From the NCBI RefSeq assembly GCF_015714725.1, contig NZ_WBKM01000365.1:1-61049 (forward strand): a stretch of 61,049 nucleotides of DNA. The letters run 5' to 3'. The translations under genes were made by a program, and so were the position numbers. This document shows positions 16,659 through 24,923 of the stretch, piece by piece (positions within the stretch are counted from its first letter, which is position 1; each line of letters begins with the position of its first letter). The stretch is from Nostoc sp. WHI. GTDB lineage: Bacteria > Cyanobacteriota > Cyanobacteriia > Cyanobacteriales > Nostocaceae. Below the pieces are notes generated by a model that saw only the letters and a list, made by a program, of their open reading frames with translations, had not been told where the DNA came from and did no database searches.

Positions 16659-17678
16659 ATGAACTTACCAGTAGCTAGTCGTCTCCAATTCACTCCCGAT
16701 TTAAACATTTGCCGGATATTAAATGGGATGTGGCAAGTGTCTGGCGCACACGGACACATCAACCATCAATCTGCCATTCAGGATATGTTCAAATATGTGG
16801 ATGCAGGCTTTACCACTTGGGATTTAGCAGACCACTATGGCCCCGCAGAAGACTTTATTGGTGAGTTTCGCTGTCAACTAATTGATACTCGTGGTAAAGA
16901 TGCTTTATCTAACATTCAAGCCTTTACAAAATGGGTACCTCGTCCTGGCAAAATGACGAAAAAACTGGTTGAAGAAAACATTGATATTTCCCTGAGAAGG
17001 ATGAATGTAGAATCATTAGATTTGATGCAATTTCATTGGTGGGAATATCAGGATAAAAATTACCTAGATGCCCTGAAATACATGACGGAACTTCAGACTG
17101 AGGGTAAAATAAAACATTTAGCTTTGACTAATTTTGATACAGAACACTTGAAGATTATTACCGAAGCAGGTATCAAAATCGTTTCTAATCAAGTACAATT
17201 TTCGCTTGTTGATCGCCGTCCCGAAGTTAATATGATTCGGTTTTGTCAACAGCATGATATAAAACTTTTTACTTACGGCGCAGTTTGCGGCGGTTTGTTA
17301 TCAGAAAAATATTTAGGTAAACCGGAACCACGAGAATTTGATCTAGCCAGTGCTAGTTTGAAAAAATATAAAAATATGGTTGATGCTTGGGGTGGTTGGC
17401 AATTATTTCAAGAGTTGCTAGCTATTCTTAAAGAAATTGCTAATAAGCATAGGGTAAGCATCTCCAACGTGGCAGTGCGTTACATTTTAGATCAGCCAAC
17501 TGTGGGAGGTGTGATAGTTGGTGCCAGACTTGGTGTATCTGAACATTTAGAAGATAACGCCAAAGTGTTTAGTTTTAGTTTAGATGCAGACGATCGCGAT
17601 CGCATCAATGCTGTATCTCGCCAATCACGAGATTTGTATCAGCTAATCGGCGATTGTGGCGACGAATATCGCCGATAA
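16659..17678 (+). CDS. Aldo/keto reductase
   Basis: 339 residues from the ATG at 16659; a TTG two codons earlier is possible. The TIM-barrel signatures are visible: GMWQVSG at the start, WDLADHYGPAEDFIGEF with the catalytic Asp and Tyr, the FHWWEY strand, and NQVQFSLVDRRPE before the cofactor end (VGGVIVGARLG). It should reduce a carbonyl using NADPH in the cytoplasm. The substrate cannot be deduced. It stands alone on the plus strand. Confidence 0.92.
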   Translation: MNLPVASRLQFTPDLNICRILNGMWQVSGAHGHINHQSAIQDMFKYVDAGFTTWDLADHYGPAEDFIGEFRCQLIDTRGKDALSNIQAFTKWVPRPGKMTKKLVEENIDISLRRMNVESLDLMQFHWWEYQDKNYLDALKYMTELQTEGKIKHLALTNFDTEHLKIITEAGIKIVSNQVQFSLVDRRPEVNMIRFCQQHDIKLFTYGAVCGGLLSEKYLGKPEPREFDLASASLKKYKNMVDAWGGWQLFQELLAILKEIANKHRVSISNVAVRYILDQPTVGGVIVGARLGVSEHLEDNAKVFSFSLDADDRDRINAVSRQSRDLYQLIGDCGDEYRR

Positions 17679-17956
17679 TTCTTGGGAATTGGGCATATCC
17701 GGTCAAAATTCTCAAAAGCAATACTGCCCTTCACGCAACGCCTGTTGGTAAAAGAAGCTTTTTTTCATCCCACCAACGCCGTAATTACCACACATCCCAA
17801 TTGTGAGGTTTACAAAACTCACCGCAATTGTGACGATTAAGCTAGAATTGTTAAAGGTTCTTCACAGAGTTTGCTAATCATAACTAATTCTGTTAAAACA
17901 GCCTAGCATTAAAATGTAAATCTCAAAACCCCCTCTAGAGTTCACCAAAAGCTTCT

Positions 17957-19747
17957 ATGACGCTCCCAATTCGTAACGTCGCCATTATTGCCCACGTTGA
18001 CCACGGCAAAACCACGCTGGTTGACGCACTCCTCAAACAATCCGGCATTTTCCGAGAAGGTGAAGACGTTCCGGATTGCGTCATGGATTCCAACGCCCTA
18101 GAACGGGAACGGGGTATTACTATCCTGTCAAAAAATACAGCAGTTCGCTACAAAGAAACGCTAATCAATATTGTTGATACTCCTGGACACGCTGACTTTG
18201 GTGGCGAAGTTGAACGCGTACTCGGCATGGTTGACGGATGTCTTCTGATTGTCGATGCCAACGAAGGCCCCATGCCCCAAACGCGCTTTGTCCTGAAAAA
18301 AGCTTTGGAAAAAGGTCTGCGCCCCATCGTTGTAATCAACAAAATCGACCGTGGTCAAGTTGACCCCCACGTTGCTGTTGATAAAGTCTTGGATCTGTTC
18401 TTAGAATTAGGGGCGGATGAAGACCAGTGTGATTTTACCTATCTATTTGCCTCCGGTATGGCAGGTTTTGCCAAAGAAAGCTTGGAAGCAGAATCGGTAG
18501 ATATGCAACCCCTGTTTAATGCGATTCTGAAACACGTTCCACCTCCAGTAGGCGACAGCACTAAGCCTCTGCAATTGCAAGTTACAACCCTAGATTATTC
18601 AGAATATCTGGGACGGATTGTCATTGGCAGAATTCACAACGGTACGATCCGGTCAGGACAACAAGCAGCTTTAATTACAGAAGATGGCACCATTGTCAAG
18701 GGTAAAATTACCAAGTTGATGGGGTTTGAAGGACTAAAGCGGATAGACATGGAAGAAGCAACCGCAGGTTATATTGTCGCGGTGGCTGGTTTCGCTGATG
18801 CTTATATTGGGGAAACGATTACCGACCCCAATGAACCACTAGCTTTACCACTAATCAAAGTGGATGAACCAACCTTGCAAATGGCCTTTTGGGTGAATGA
18901 TTCGCCCTTTGCTGGTCAAGAAGGTAAGTTGGTGACATCAAGACAAATACGCGATCGCCTATTCCGCGAACTCGAAACCAACGTTGCTTTGCGTGTCGAA
19001 GAAACCGATTCTCCCGATAAATTCCTCGTTTCCGGTCGTGGGGAACTCCACTTAGGTATTTTAATCGAAACCATGCGGCGGGAAGGGTTCGAGTTTCAGG
19101 TATCTCAGCCACAGGTAATTTACCGCGAAGTCAACGGTCAACCTTGCGAACCCTTTGAACTTCTAGTGTTAGACATTCCTGCCGATGGTGTGGGTAGCTG
19201 TATTGAACGCCTGGGACAACGCAAAGGCGAAATGCAAGATATGCAGCCCGGTAGTGGCGATCGCACTCAGCTAGAGTTCGTCATTCCCGCCCGTGGTTTG
19301 ATTGGTTTCCGGGGTGAATTCATGCGGATGACTCGTGGTGAGGGGATCATGAATCACAGCTTTTTAGATTATCGTCCATTAAGTGGTGACATTGAAGCCC
19401 GTAATAAAGGCGTTTTAATCTCCTTTGAAGAAGGCGTTTCTACCTTCTACGCCATGAGGAATGCCGAAGATAGAGGAGCATTCTTTATTGGTCCTGGCAC
19501 AAAGGTTTACAGAGGGATGATTGTGGGAGAACACACTCGTTCCCAAGATTTGGAACTAAATATCTGTAAGACCAAGCAGTTAACCAACCACCGGGCTGCT
19601 GGTGGCGATGAATTGGTGCAACTGCAAGCACCGATCGACATGAGCCTAGAGCGTGCTTTGGAATACATTGCGGCCGATGAATTGGTGGAAGTTACACCGC
19701 AATCGATTCGTCTGCGGAAGATGTCGAAGAAGTTGGCAAAACGCTAA
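17957..19747 (+). CDS. typA: Ribosome-associated GTPase TypA/BipA
   Basis: 596 residues. The G domain has G1 AHVDHGKTT (12-20), the switch region ERERGITI, DTPGH and NKID. Domain II and EF-G-like domains III and V follow, then the BipA-specific C-terminus. TypA binds the 70S ribosome and helps assembly and stress adaptation, including cold and high light in cyanobacteria. It is monocistronic: a clear terminator follows 24 bp after the stop. Confidence 0.97.
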   Translation: MTLPIRNVAIIAHVDHGKTTLVDALLKQSGIFREGEDVPDCVMDSNALERERGITILSKNTAVRYKETLINIVDTPGHADFGGEVERVLGMVDGCLLIVDANEGPMPQTRFVLKKALEKGLRPIVVINKIDRGQVDPHVAVDKVLDLFLELGADEDQCDFTYLFASGMAGFAKESLEAESVDMQPLFNAILKHVPPPVGDSTKPLQLQVTTLDYSEYLGRIVIGRIHNGTIRSGQQAALITEDGTIVKGKITKLMGFEGLKRIDMEEATAGYIVAVAGFADAYIGETITDPNEPLALPLIKVDEPTLQMAFWVNDSPFAGQEGKLVTSRQIRDRLFRELETNVALRVEETDSPDKFLVSGRGELHLGILIETMRREGFEFQVSQPQVIYREVNGQPCEPFELLVLDIPADGVGSCIERLGQRKGEMQDMQPGSGDRTQLEFVIPARGLIGFRGEFMRMTRGEGIMNHSFLDYRPLSGDIEARNKGVLISFEEGVSTFYAMRNAEDRGAFFIGPGTKVYRGMIVGEHTRSQDLELNICKTKQLTNHRAAGGDELVQLQAPIDMSLERALEYIAADELVEVTPQSIRLRKMSKKLAKR

Positions 19748-19771
19748 GTCAAGCTATAACTTAATTGATTT

Positions 19772-19800
19772 AAAAAGCCCGCATGAGCGGGCTTTTTATT
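19772..19800 (+). terminator. Rho-independent terminator of typA
   Basis: A perfect 11-bp stem, AAAAAGCCCGC paired with GCGGGCTTTTT (19787-19797), with an ATGA loop and T-rich tail, 24 bp after the typA stop. Confidence 0.9.
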
Positions 19801-19894
19801 TTGTGGTAATAGGAAAATGAATATCTTAATACCTGAATGGGTAACATAACAATGTGTAATTCATTGTGTTCACTGTCTGGTGTATATATAATAT

Positions 19895-21019
19895 ATGTCG
19901 TGGAATTCTACAGTCTTTAGTATCTGTGCTTCCGGCAATTCTTGGTTATGGGCTGCTTGGAGTACCATTGATGATGCTTATAATTTTCTAGAAAAACCTG
20001 AAAAGCAGTTAGAGATTGATTGCTTGTTTTTTGCTGAAGCTGCTTCTAAAGAAAATGCAATAAAAACAGCTCGTAACCTATTGGGTACTGACATTAAACA
20101 AATAGGCAACGAATGGGCAGCAGAAGTCTGTAAAGAGATTCACAAGCAACCTCACATTAATGCTAATCAACCTGAAGTAGTCACTCATGAGCTTCAGCTA
20201 TGTTTAGATCAACTTCATTCATTAACTGGATTAAGTGCTGTGAAATCTACCGTTCAAGAGTTGGTAAATATTGCAAAAGTAGCCCAGATGCAAGCTAAAG
20301 CGGGTATAAAAGCTCCTTCAATCACTAGACACCTCGTATTCACGGGGAACCCCGGAACAGGCAAAACCACAGTAGCTAGAATTTTAGGCGAGATATACAA
20401 AAATCTTGGTGTTTTATCAAAAGGCCATTTTCTTGAAGTAGACCGGACTAATTTAGTTGCAGAATACTTGGGACAAACAGCACCGAAAACAGCAAAAGTA
20501 GTTGAATCTGCTCTTGGTGGTGTACTTTTTATTGATGAGGCTTACTCCCTTGTTCCAGACGGACGCGGCGATATGTATGGACAAGAAGCAATCAATACTC
20601 TTTTAAAAATGATGGAAGACCACAGAGAGGATCTGGTAGTTATTGTTGCAGGATATAAAGGGGAAATGTCTCGATTTATTGAATCTAATCCTGGTCTAAA
20701 GTCCAGATTTGCAAGGTCGATTCATTTTGAAGACTATTGTCCGTCCGAGTTAACCGAGATTTTTAAAGCCAGGTGTGAACAGCACGGCTATCTGTTCTCA
20801 GAGAAGACTCTGGAAGCAGTGCATCTCTTAGTTAATCAATTTGAACATCAAATAGGAGAACTTGGAAATGGTAGATTTGTGAGAAATATCTTTGATCGTT
20901 GTATTGCCATTCAATGTAACCGTTTAGCAGCATTAGCCCAACCATCAAAAATAGACCTCAAAACCTTTCAACCTGCTGATGTTCCCACTCATGAGCAACT
21001 GGCGCAGTATCTTGTTTGA
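19895..21019 (+). CDS. AAA ATPase of the CbxX/CfxQ (SpoVK-like) type
   Basis: 374 residues. After a unique N-terminal region of about 100 residues with no recognised domain comes a CbxX-type AAA module: Walker A GNPGTGKT (151-158), the pore-like LVAEYLGQTAPKT, Walker B LFIDEA (211-216), a sensor region (IVAGYKGEM) and the arginine segment NPGLKSRFAR. Such ATPases remodel partners in Rubisco activation (CbbX) or belong to type VII secretion-like and poorly known systems. No Rubisco or secretion genes are adjacent. It opens the accessory island, so the N-terminus may be a partner-specific adaptor (inference). Confidence 0.9.
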   Translation: MSWNSTVFSICASGNSWLWAAWSTIDDAYNFLEKPEKQLEIDCLFFAEAASKENAIKTARNLLGTDIKQIGNEWAAEVCKEIHKQPHINANQPEVVTHELQLCLDQLHSLTGLSAVKSTVQELVNIAKVAQMQAKAGIKAPSITRHLVFTGNPGTGKTTVARILGEIYKNLGVLSKGHFLEVDRTNLVAEYLGQTAPKTAKVVESALGGVLFIDEAYSLVPDGRGDMYGQEAINTLLKMMEDHREDLVVIVAGYKGEMSRFIESNPGLKSRFARSIHFEDYCPSELTEIFKARCEQHGYLFSEKTLEAVHLLVNQFEHQIGELGNGRFVRNIFDRCIAIQCNRLAALAQPSKIDLKTFQPADVPTHEQLAQYLV

Positions 21020-21154
21020 GAATGTCAGAGTATCTAGACCTTAGTGGAAGTATATTTTTTGATACACGGCACTCGATATGAAAAGTGATTATTCAAATTC
21101 CTGAATGGCAACTGTTGAGCATCACAAGGTGTAGTCTTAAGATTTGGTATCATT

Positions 21155-21397
21155 ATGTATGGATATAAATGTCAGTATTGCGAAGGAACTGTTCAACCTA
21201 GAATTGTAAAGCGCGAGGCATTTAAACATAGAGATGGATTTGTCATCCTGGAAGATGTGACGATTGGTGTTTGTGATACCTGTGGCAAGCGGTACTATTC
21301 TGGCGATATTCTTCATGAGGTTCATGCTGTTGCAACTGGAGCAAAACCCCCTGAAAGAACCGAACAAATTCCGGTCACTCATCTAGAATCAGCATAA
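21155..21397 (+). CDS. YgiT-type zinc-finger protein, copy A
   Basis: 80 residues with two CxxC pairs, CQYC (6-9) and CDTC (40-43), which form the YgiT/MqsA-type zinc finger. In MqsA the finger precedes an HTH antitoxin domain; that domain is missing here and the C-terminus (IPVTHLESA) is short. No MqsR-type toxin is adjacent. A DUF2281 gene follows, and the whole module is repeated near 24.2 kb. It may be a regulatory partner of a toxin-antitoxin module, but its role is unproven. Confidence 0.88.
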   Translation: MYGYKCQYCEGTVQPRIVKREAFKHRDGFVILEDVTIGVCDTCGKRYYSGDILHEVHAVATGAKPPERTEQIPVTHLESA

Positions 21398-21833
21398 TCG
21401 ATGCCGCGTCAAGTTATATCTTCAAGTTATTGGTAAAGACAGATCGCTAGCCAGCAGGATTGTTACAGAAAGCGATCGCCAATTAGCAGCATAGATTTAC
21501 AGTGCGATCGCCCTTGCCGTGCATTTAGTCAAATCTTTGAGTAACAATGAAGAGGACTTAAAAAGGATTATTCTCATGACTATTCGTGAAACTGCGATGC
21601 CTTTGGCGAGCTTCGCTAACGCAAAATTGCAGCAACTTTCCGAACCACTCCTACAAGAAGTGACCGATTTCATTGATTTTGTTTTGCACAAACATCAAGT
21701 TAAAATTGCTGACAGTCAGCCTGATGAACCACTTGTGGGAAAATGGTCACAATGGTTTGAGGCTGTGGATTCGCTAGACGTATCTCCACCTGAACCAGTC
21801 AGCAACTATGAGCAGATCCTACTCAACAAGTAT
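21155..21833 (+). repeat. Segmental duplication, copy A (ygiT + DUF2281)
   Basis: About 680 bp including both genes and the space between them is repeated at 24220-24898 with small differences. The similarity includes the non-coding stretch with GCGATCGC sites. It starts at the ygiT ATG and ends at the last codons of the DUF2281 gene. Confidence 0.85.
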
Positions 21834-21839
21834 CGGTAA
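21576..21839 (+). CDS. DUF2281 (VapB-like antitoxin) protein, copy A, shortened
   Basis: 87 residues from the ATG at 21576, preceded by AAAGGA. The core (AKLQQLSEPLLQEVTDFIDF) is typical of DUF2281, a family usually encoded before PIN-domain toxins. Two oddities: residues 8-15 (MPLASFAN) come from a 24-bp repeat-like insert, and the frame ends at TAA where copy B reads CAA, removing the last six residues (QQGLEL). No PIN gene follows, unlike copy B, so this is an orphan antitoxin relic. Confidence 0.8.
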   Translation: MTIRETAMPLASFANAKLQQLSEPLLQEVTDFIDFVLHKHQVKIADSQPDEPLVGKWSQWFEAVDSLDVSPPEPVSNYEQILLNKYR

Positions 21840-22107
21840 CAAAGGTTATTCTTAGAGAAAGCGATCGCCAAACCATAGCAAAAATTTACGGTGCGTAGGG
21901 GGAGCATCATCGTACACATCATCTGTTTTGGTACTTCTTTCATTTCAGAAAAACTCAGATAAGACTGATATATTTAAGGTAAATTATTATCATCTAAGTA
22001 ATTTTGAAAGAGTGTAAGAACATTTTTCTAGAAAATCGGACTAGGTTTAGGTTGGTTTTTCAAGCAAGTGATATAATGATAGTTAATTATTATTTATCAA
22101 CTAGAAT

Positions 22108-22371
22108 ATGCTAAAATACCTAACAATTACAGAAGCACAAGAGCAACTTCTAGATTTACCAGACGATTTAAAAGAAGATCCAATAATTATTACCAAACAT
22201 GGTAAACCAGTAATAGCTGCAATTAGTTTTGAGAAATATGAATCTTTACTAGAAACTCTGGAAATTTTATCTGATAAAGAATTTACCCAAGAATTACAAG
22301 AAAGTATAGCTCAAGGGGAGAGAGGAGAAACTATTAGCTGGAATGATGCCAAACTCAAACTCGGACTCTGA
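22108..22371 (+). CDS. Phd/YefM family antitoxin
   Basis: 87 residues with the family plan: a short N-terminal DNA-binding part (YLTITEAQEQLLDLPDDL), IIITKHGKPVIAAISFEKYE in the dimer core, and an acidic C-terminal tail that would wrap the toxin. The downstream RelE-type gene overlaps it by 29 bases, typical of a type II toxin-antitoxin operon that represses itself. Unlike the other modules in this island, this pair looks intact. Confidence 0.88.
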   Translation: MLKYLTITEAQEQLLDLPDDLKEDPIIITKHGKPVIAAISFEKYESLLETLEILSDKEFTQELQESIAQGERGETISWNDAKLKLGL

Positions 22372-22690
22372 TATACCACAGTCTGATAATATTGAATTTG
22401 AAATTCAGTTAACACGTCTAGCATTAGAGATGTTAGAAAATATTAAAGATAAACGTCACCAGAAAGTTTTAAGTTCACGTATTGATAAGTTAAAAACAGA
22501 TCCAGAAAAACAGGGAAAACCTTTAAGTGGAAAGCTTATCAATTATCGTAGTGTTAGGGCTGTTGGTCAGCGCTATCGTATACTTTACAAAGTAGAAATT
22601 GATAAAGTGGTAGTATTGGTTGTTGGTGTAGGCTTACGAAAAGAAGGTGATAAAGGGGATATTTATAATCTATTGCAGAAATTAATATAA
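22343..22690 (+). CDS. RelE/ParE family toxin
   Basis: 115 residues. The RelE/ParE fold is recognisable from KLKTDPEKQGKPLSGKLINY followed by RSVRAVGQRYRILYKVE and the hydrophobic strand VVVLVVGVGLRKEGD. It would cut ribosome-bound mRNA or poison gyrase; the sequence alone does not decide which. Two adjacent ATGs (22343 and 22346) are possible starts. It overlaps the antitoxin, so the two are translationally coupled. Confidence 0.87.
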   Translation: MMPNSNSDSDIPQSDNIEFEIQLTRLALEMLENIKDKRHQKVLSSRIDKLKTDPEKQGKPLSGKLINYRSVRAVGQRYRILYKVEIDKVVVLVVGVGLRKEGDKGDIYNLLQKLI

Positions 22691-22734
22691 AAATTTATCT
22701 GATTATCATTGTTTATGAAGTCACTGAAGCTTAA

Positions 22735-22792
22735 GGCTAGCCCTATGTATGGATATAGATGCGAGTATTGCGAAGGAACTGTTCAACCCCGA
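22735..22792 (+). pseudogene. 5' fragment of a third ygiT copy
   Basis: GGCTAGCCCTATGTATGG and about 40 further bases match the start of ygiT copy B (24210 onward). The reading MYGYRCEYCEGTVQP then runs into unrelated sequence and soon stops. The shared part includes the leader GGCTAGCCC, which copy A lacks. This fragment and copy B therefore bracket the HNH cassette as direct repeats. Confidence 0.82.
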
Positions 22793-22909
22793 AACGTTTT
22801 TCAATTGATTAAATTACACCACTCCCTATACTCACTGTGATCTATAAACCTAAAAAAGGTAAACTCATATCAATACACAGATAAAAAATTGATACTGAGG
22901 AACCAGCAA

Positions 22910-23404
22910 TTGAGCAATGACGAATTGCTATCAAAGTTGCATCAGCAAAATGTTCAAAACACAAGGGATCACCAAATCTGGGAGGAGACTATCACAGAAA
23001 TAGATGGCGTTCTAACGGAAGCTAAGAAGGTTACAAACTTTCGTAGATACTTTAACTGGTGGCTCAAAACAAAGGAAGGTCAAGCTGTTAAAGAAAAACT
23101 CTTCATAGATCAGCAAGGGAAATGTATTAAGTGTAATGGCTCGCTTCAGGTTTCAGCAGCAAATGGTGTGCTTGTTAATCATTCAGAAGTTCATCATTTA
23201 GCACCATTGGCACTTTTGCAGAAGTATGCCGAAGCCAATCCACAGATTGACTTAGCAAGCTTGAGAGTTTTTGTTATTTCTTATCAGTATCTTAGGTTAG
23301 TTCACCCCTTGTGTAATAAGCAGCTTGGGGAACAGATTGGAGATTTACCTGGATTAAAATTTTTGAAGGACTTTTTGCAGGAGAACACGCAAAAATATGA
23401 CTGA
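22910..23404 (+). CDS. HNH endonuclease domain protein
   Basis: 164 residues from a TTG at 22910 with TGAGGAA about ten bases upstream; another TTG at 22889 is possible. The second half is an HNH nuclease: CIKCNGSL, then HSEVHHLAPLALL, then HPLCNKQLG, giving the zinc knuckle, the catalytic His region and the final Cys/Asn. The N-terminal half (NTRDHQIWEETITEIDGVL...) is helical and unknown. The stop overlaps the next gene by 8 bases. It heads a tight three-gene operon lying between two ygiT copies. The function is unknown; defence or a homing-like mobile role are both possible. Confidence 0.8.
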   Translation: MSNDELLSKLHQQNVQNTRDHQIWEETITEIDGVLTEAKKVTNFRRYFNWWLKTKEGQAVKEKLFIDQQGKCIKCNGSLQVSAANGVLVNHSEVHHLAPLALLQKYAEANPQIDLASLRVFVISYQYLRLVHPLCNKQLGEQIGDLPGLKFLKDFLQENTQKYD

Positions 23405-23804
23405 CACAGAGAGGTGGATTAGAGAAGTAGCTCAAGAGATTAATCGTTCAATTGCTTCTCTAAAACGAGCAATCAAAGATACCGAGACGGAAATCAACTC
23501 AAAGTATGACGTTTTGCTGTGTTATGCAAAATGGTCTGTTCCAAAGCTTAGAAATGTGGAAAAACAGGAAGCGTTGTACAAGAAGCGGATTGAAAACTTA
23601 GAGCAGCTAATTTATGACCTACAAAATGTCACAGAAAAGATGAAAGTTGAGTTCAGCGAGCAATTGGAGAGGAAAGACAAGCTGATCAACACACAAAATG
23701 AAATAATTGTCGATAGGGAAAGAACGATTGCAAACCAAGCTAGAATCATAGCAGAGATGGAAGGTTTGCTTAGGGCTTACCTCTGGCTAGCGGGGAGTAG
23801 TTAA
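23397..23804 (+). CDS. Coiled-coil protein, second gene of the HNH cassette
   Basis: 135 residues, starting inside the end of the HNH gene. From about residue 10 to 120 it is nearly continuous coiled coil (INRSIASLKRAIKDTETEI, then RIENLEQLIYDLQNVTEKM), ending in a short hydrophobic tail (LLRAYLWLAGSS). There are no enzymatic motifs. The overlap with the nuclease gene suggests the two products act together. I do not recognise the family. Confidence 0.75.
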   Translation: MTDTERWIREVAQEINRSIASLKRAIKDTETEINSKYDVLLCYAKWSVPKLRNVEKQEALYKKRIENLEQLIYDLQNVTEKMKVEFSEQLERKDKLINTQNEIIVDRERTIANQARIIAEMEGLLRAYLWLAGSS

Positions 23805-23806
23805 CT

Positions 23807-24208
23807 ATGGATAAAGTACCTCGCATCGTTACCCAAGAAGACTTAAGAGAGTATGGATTGTCTGACTATTTGGTCAAGCAGGTTATTAAGGGATTAGACT
23901 TTTCGAGAAGAAAAAGCGGTCTTAGGCTTTATACTACCTCAAATGTAGTTGCAGCTATTGAAAGCAAACTTGCCAAATCAAAAACTCGTTATACAACCCG
24001 CGAGAAGCTCCAACATCTGCTTGCTTGGTTAAAAGATGAGTCAAATGTGATTAAAGTTGATTTTTTAAAGAATCTCACGCTCGAAGAGCGAGTAAAGGTT
24101 CTTAAGTCTCGGATAGAGGCTGCTGAGAAGAATATGGAAGCCAATGTGTTGAGAGAGTATGAAGAGGTTCAAAAAAGAATTCAGGCAACTCTCTCACGAA
24201 CGCTCTAA
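23807..24208 (+). CDS. Putative HTH DNA-binding protein, third gene of the HNH cassette
   Basis: 133 residues, starting two bases after the previous stop. The N-terminal part (TQEDLREYGLSDYLVKQVIK then GLRLYTTSNVVAAIE) looks like a MerR/excisionase-type winged helix with the usual (L/R)LY..SNVV element, but I am only moderately sure. The C-terminus is helical and charged. A DNA-binding partner would fit a nuclease cassette as regulator or target selector (inference). Confidence 0.65.
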   Translation: MDKVPRIVTQEDLREYGLSDYLVKQVIKGLDFSRRKSGLRLYTTSNVVAAIESKLAKSKTRYTTREKLQHLLAWLKDESNVIKVDFLKNLTLEERVKVLKSRIEAAEKNMEANVLREYEEVQKRIQATLSRTL

Positions 24209-24219
24209 GGGCTAGCCCT

Positions 24220-24462
24220 ATGTATGGATATAAATGTCAGTATTGCGAAGGAACTGTTCAACCTCGAATTGTCAAGCGCGAGGCATTTAAACATAGAGAT
24301 GGATTTGTCATCCTCGAAGATGTGACAATTGGTGTTTGTGATACCTGTGGTAATCGGTACTATTCTGCTGATATTCTTCATGCGGTTCATGCTGTTGCAA
24401 CTGGAGCGAAACCCCCTGAAAGAATCGAACAAATTCCGGTCACTCATCTAGAATCAGCATAA
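24220..24462 (+). CDS. YgiT-type zinc-finger protein, copy B
   Basis: 80 residues differing from copy A at only a few positions (for example GNRYYSADILHA for GKRYYSGDILHE). Both CxxC pairs are intact. Its 5' end is a direct repeat of the fragment at 22735, so the HNH cassette lies immediately upstream. The DUF2281 gene follows 179 bp downstream. Confidence 0.88.
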   Translation: MYGYKCQYCEGTVQPRIVKREAFKHRDGFVILEDVTIGVCDTCGNRYYSADILHAVHAVATGAKPPERIEQIPVTHLESA

Positions 24463-24898
24463 TCAACGCCGCGTAAGGTTAGCTCCTCAAGTTATTGGTA
24501 AAGACAGATCGCTAACCAATAGGCATTCTTACAGAAAGCGATCGCCAATTAGCAGCATAGATTTACAGTGCGATCGCCCTTGCCGTGCATTTAGTCAAAT
24601 CCTTGAGTAAAAATGAAGAGGACTAAAAAAGGATTATTCCCATGACTATTCGTGAAACTGCGATGCCTTCGGCGAGCTTCGCTAACGCAAAATTGCAGCA
24701 ACTTTCCGAACCACTCCTGCAAGAAGTGACCGATTTCATTGATTTTGTTATCCACAAACATCAAGTTAAAATTGCTGACAGTCAGCCTGATGAAACGCTT
24801 GTGGAAAAACGGTCACAATGGTTTGAGGCTGTGGATTCGCTAGAGGTATCTCCACCTGAACCAGTCAGAAACTATCAGCAACTCCTACTCGACAAGTA
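24220..24898 (+). repeat. Segmental duplication, copy B (ygiT + DUF2281)
   Basis: Second copy of the module at 21155-21833. This copy retains the full DUF2281 C-terminus and the downstream PIN toxin gene, so it looks closer to the ancestral arrangement. Confidence 0.85.
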
Positions 24899-24923
24899 TC
24901 GGCAACAAGGGCTAGAGCTATGA
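24642..24923 (+). CDS. DUF2281 (VapB-like antitoxin) protein, copy B
   Basis: 93 residues, six longer than copy A at the C-terminus (QQGLEL). It carries the same internal octapeptide (here MPSASFAN, residues 8-15), encoded by the 24-bp insert at 24663-24686. The stop TGA overlaps the ATG of the following PIN-domain gene, a translational coupling typical of vapBC pairs. The toxin reading frame is broken, so the antitoxin probably has no live partner here. Confidence 0.85.
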   Translation: MTIRETAMPSASFANAKLQQLSEPLLQEVTDFIDFVIHKHQVKIADSQPDETLVEKRSQWFEAVDSLEVSPPEPVRNYQQLLLDKYRQQGLEL

